Shown here in pieces: positions 13,628-13,962 of a stretch of 13,962 nt of DNA. The notes beneath the pieces are model-generated. The model did no database searches, was not told the DNA's origin, and saw only the letters and a program-made list of their open reading frames with translations. Numbering within the stretch: the first letter of the stretch is position 1; each line of letters begins with the position of its first letter. The DNA is from an uncultured Bacilli bacterium. GTDB taxonomy: Bacteria; Bacillota_I; Bacilli_A; RF39; UBA660. Location: the NCBI GenBank assembly GCA_944358685.1, contig CALVRQ010000024.1:1-13962 (forward strand), in the 5' to 3' direction. A program made the translations under genes and the position numbers.

Positions 13628-13962
13628 TGGTTCTTGGTTATAGTTTTTTTAAAAGTTTTCCCTTTAGAATTATTTACAAAGTTTTCTATTTTTTCATTTG
13701 ATGAAAAATTATCAATATATAATTGTATTTTTTCGCTTTGAACGTTTTCTTGATTAAATATTCTATTTTCTCTAGCTATTAGTCTGTCATGGGAAAGTTT
13801 TCTATTTATAGGTAGTCCTAATACTTCGCCTATTAGATTTATGATACTTAAATCTATTTCATTTGGATAAATGTCTACAAAATCAGCAATGGTCATATAG
13901 GGATATTTTTTTAGGAAATTGTCTAGTAGAATTTTTGTATCTGGTTCTATTTTTTTTGAATA
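13624..13962 (-). CDS. Unrecognised protein, 3' end only
   Basis: The frame is open from the right edge to the TGA at 13626-13624, giving the last 112 residues. An internal ATG at 13896 exists, but the frame stays open through codons for YSKKIEPDTKILLDNFLKKYPY before it and no binding site precedes it, so I treat this as a truncated gene. The visible part is charged, with predicted helices and no transmembrane segment or Cys, and ends in a basic stretch (KGKTFKKTITKNH). Segments such as YMTIADFVDIYPNEIDLS and SHDRLIARENRIFN do not match a family I know. It abuts the T-box promoter without a terminator, so its transcripts may read into the T-box leader. Confidence 0.6.
   Translation of the reverse strand, partial: YSKKIEPDTKILLDNFLKKYPYMTIADFVDIYPNEIDLSIINLIGEVLGLPINRKLSHDRLIARENRIFNQENVQSEKIQLYIDNFSSNEKIENFVNNSKGKTFKKTITKNH

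Overview
The window is AT-rich, compactly packed DNA from a low-GC Gram-positive bacterium. A Bacilli lineage close to the Mollicutes or Erysipelotrichia, of the kind common in gut metagenomes, is my inference. Supporting signs are strong AGGAGG-type ribosome binding sites, sigma-A-like promoters, a T-box riboswitch, rpsD with its own structured leader, and an arginine deiminase operon. TGA is a real stop (it ends deoC exactly at the tyrS start) and Trp is TGG, so the genetic code is standard and not the Mycoplasma code. Most genes are on the minus strand; only rpsD and one small gene are on plus.

Layout. (1) Positions 1-3332: envelope genes on minus. A 717-residue protein with a type IV pilin-like N-terminus and a Cys-rich repeat tip (168-2321) is followed downstream by the start of a second copy that runs off the left edge. 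Promoter, ribosome binding site and first 15 codons are almost identical in the two copies (spacing 2276 bp). Upstream lies a membrane-anchored polysaccharide-deacetylase-like protein that has lost its catalytic motifs (2487-3332). (2) 3432-3668 (+): a 78-residue Gly/Pro/Tyr-rich protein, convergent with and sharing a terminator with a DHH/DHHA1 phosphoesterase of the NrnA type (3680-4654). (3) 4748-9344 (minus): arcA-arcB-arcC-arcD, a complete arginine deiminase pathway with a YfcC-family transporter in the ArcD position. ArcA makes citrulline and ammonia from arginine, ArcB makes ornithine and carbamoyl phosphate, ArcC makes ATP, and ArcD would exchange arginine for ornithine. (4) 9345-9751: divergent control region with a consensus promoter and a long structured leader for rpsD (9752-10357, +), which looks like an S4 autoregulatory element with a possible pseudoknot. 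(5) 10405-11388 (minus): membrane-anchored leucine-rich-repeat protein. (6) 11445-13627 (minus): a tyrosine-specific T-box leader driving deoC and tyrS, overlapping by ATGA. DeoC carries an odd Cys/His-rich tail. (7) 13624-13962: the 3' end of an unrecognised gene.

A recurring feature is economy at 3' ends: at most genes the stop codon lies inside, or is the first part of, the terminator hairpin. No insertion sequence, phage gene, CRISPR array, tRNA or rRNA was seen. The parts most worth following up are the tandem pilin-like genes with near-identical control regions, the Tyr T-box placed in front of deoC together with the DeoC metal-ligand-like tail, and the rpsD leader. I do not see a clear new multi-gene system; the metabolic and translation genes are ordinary.
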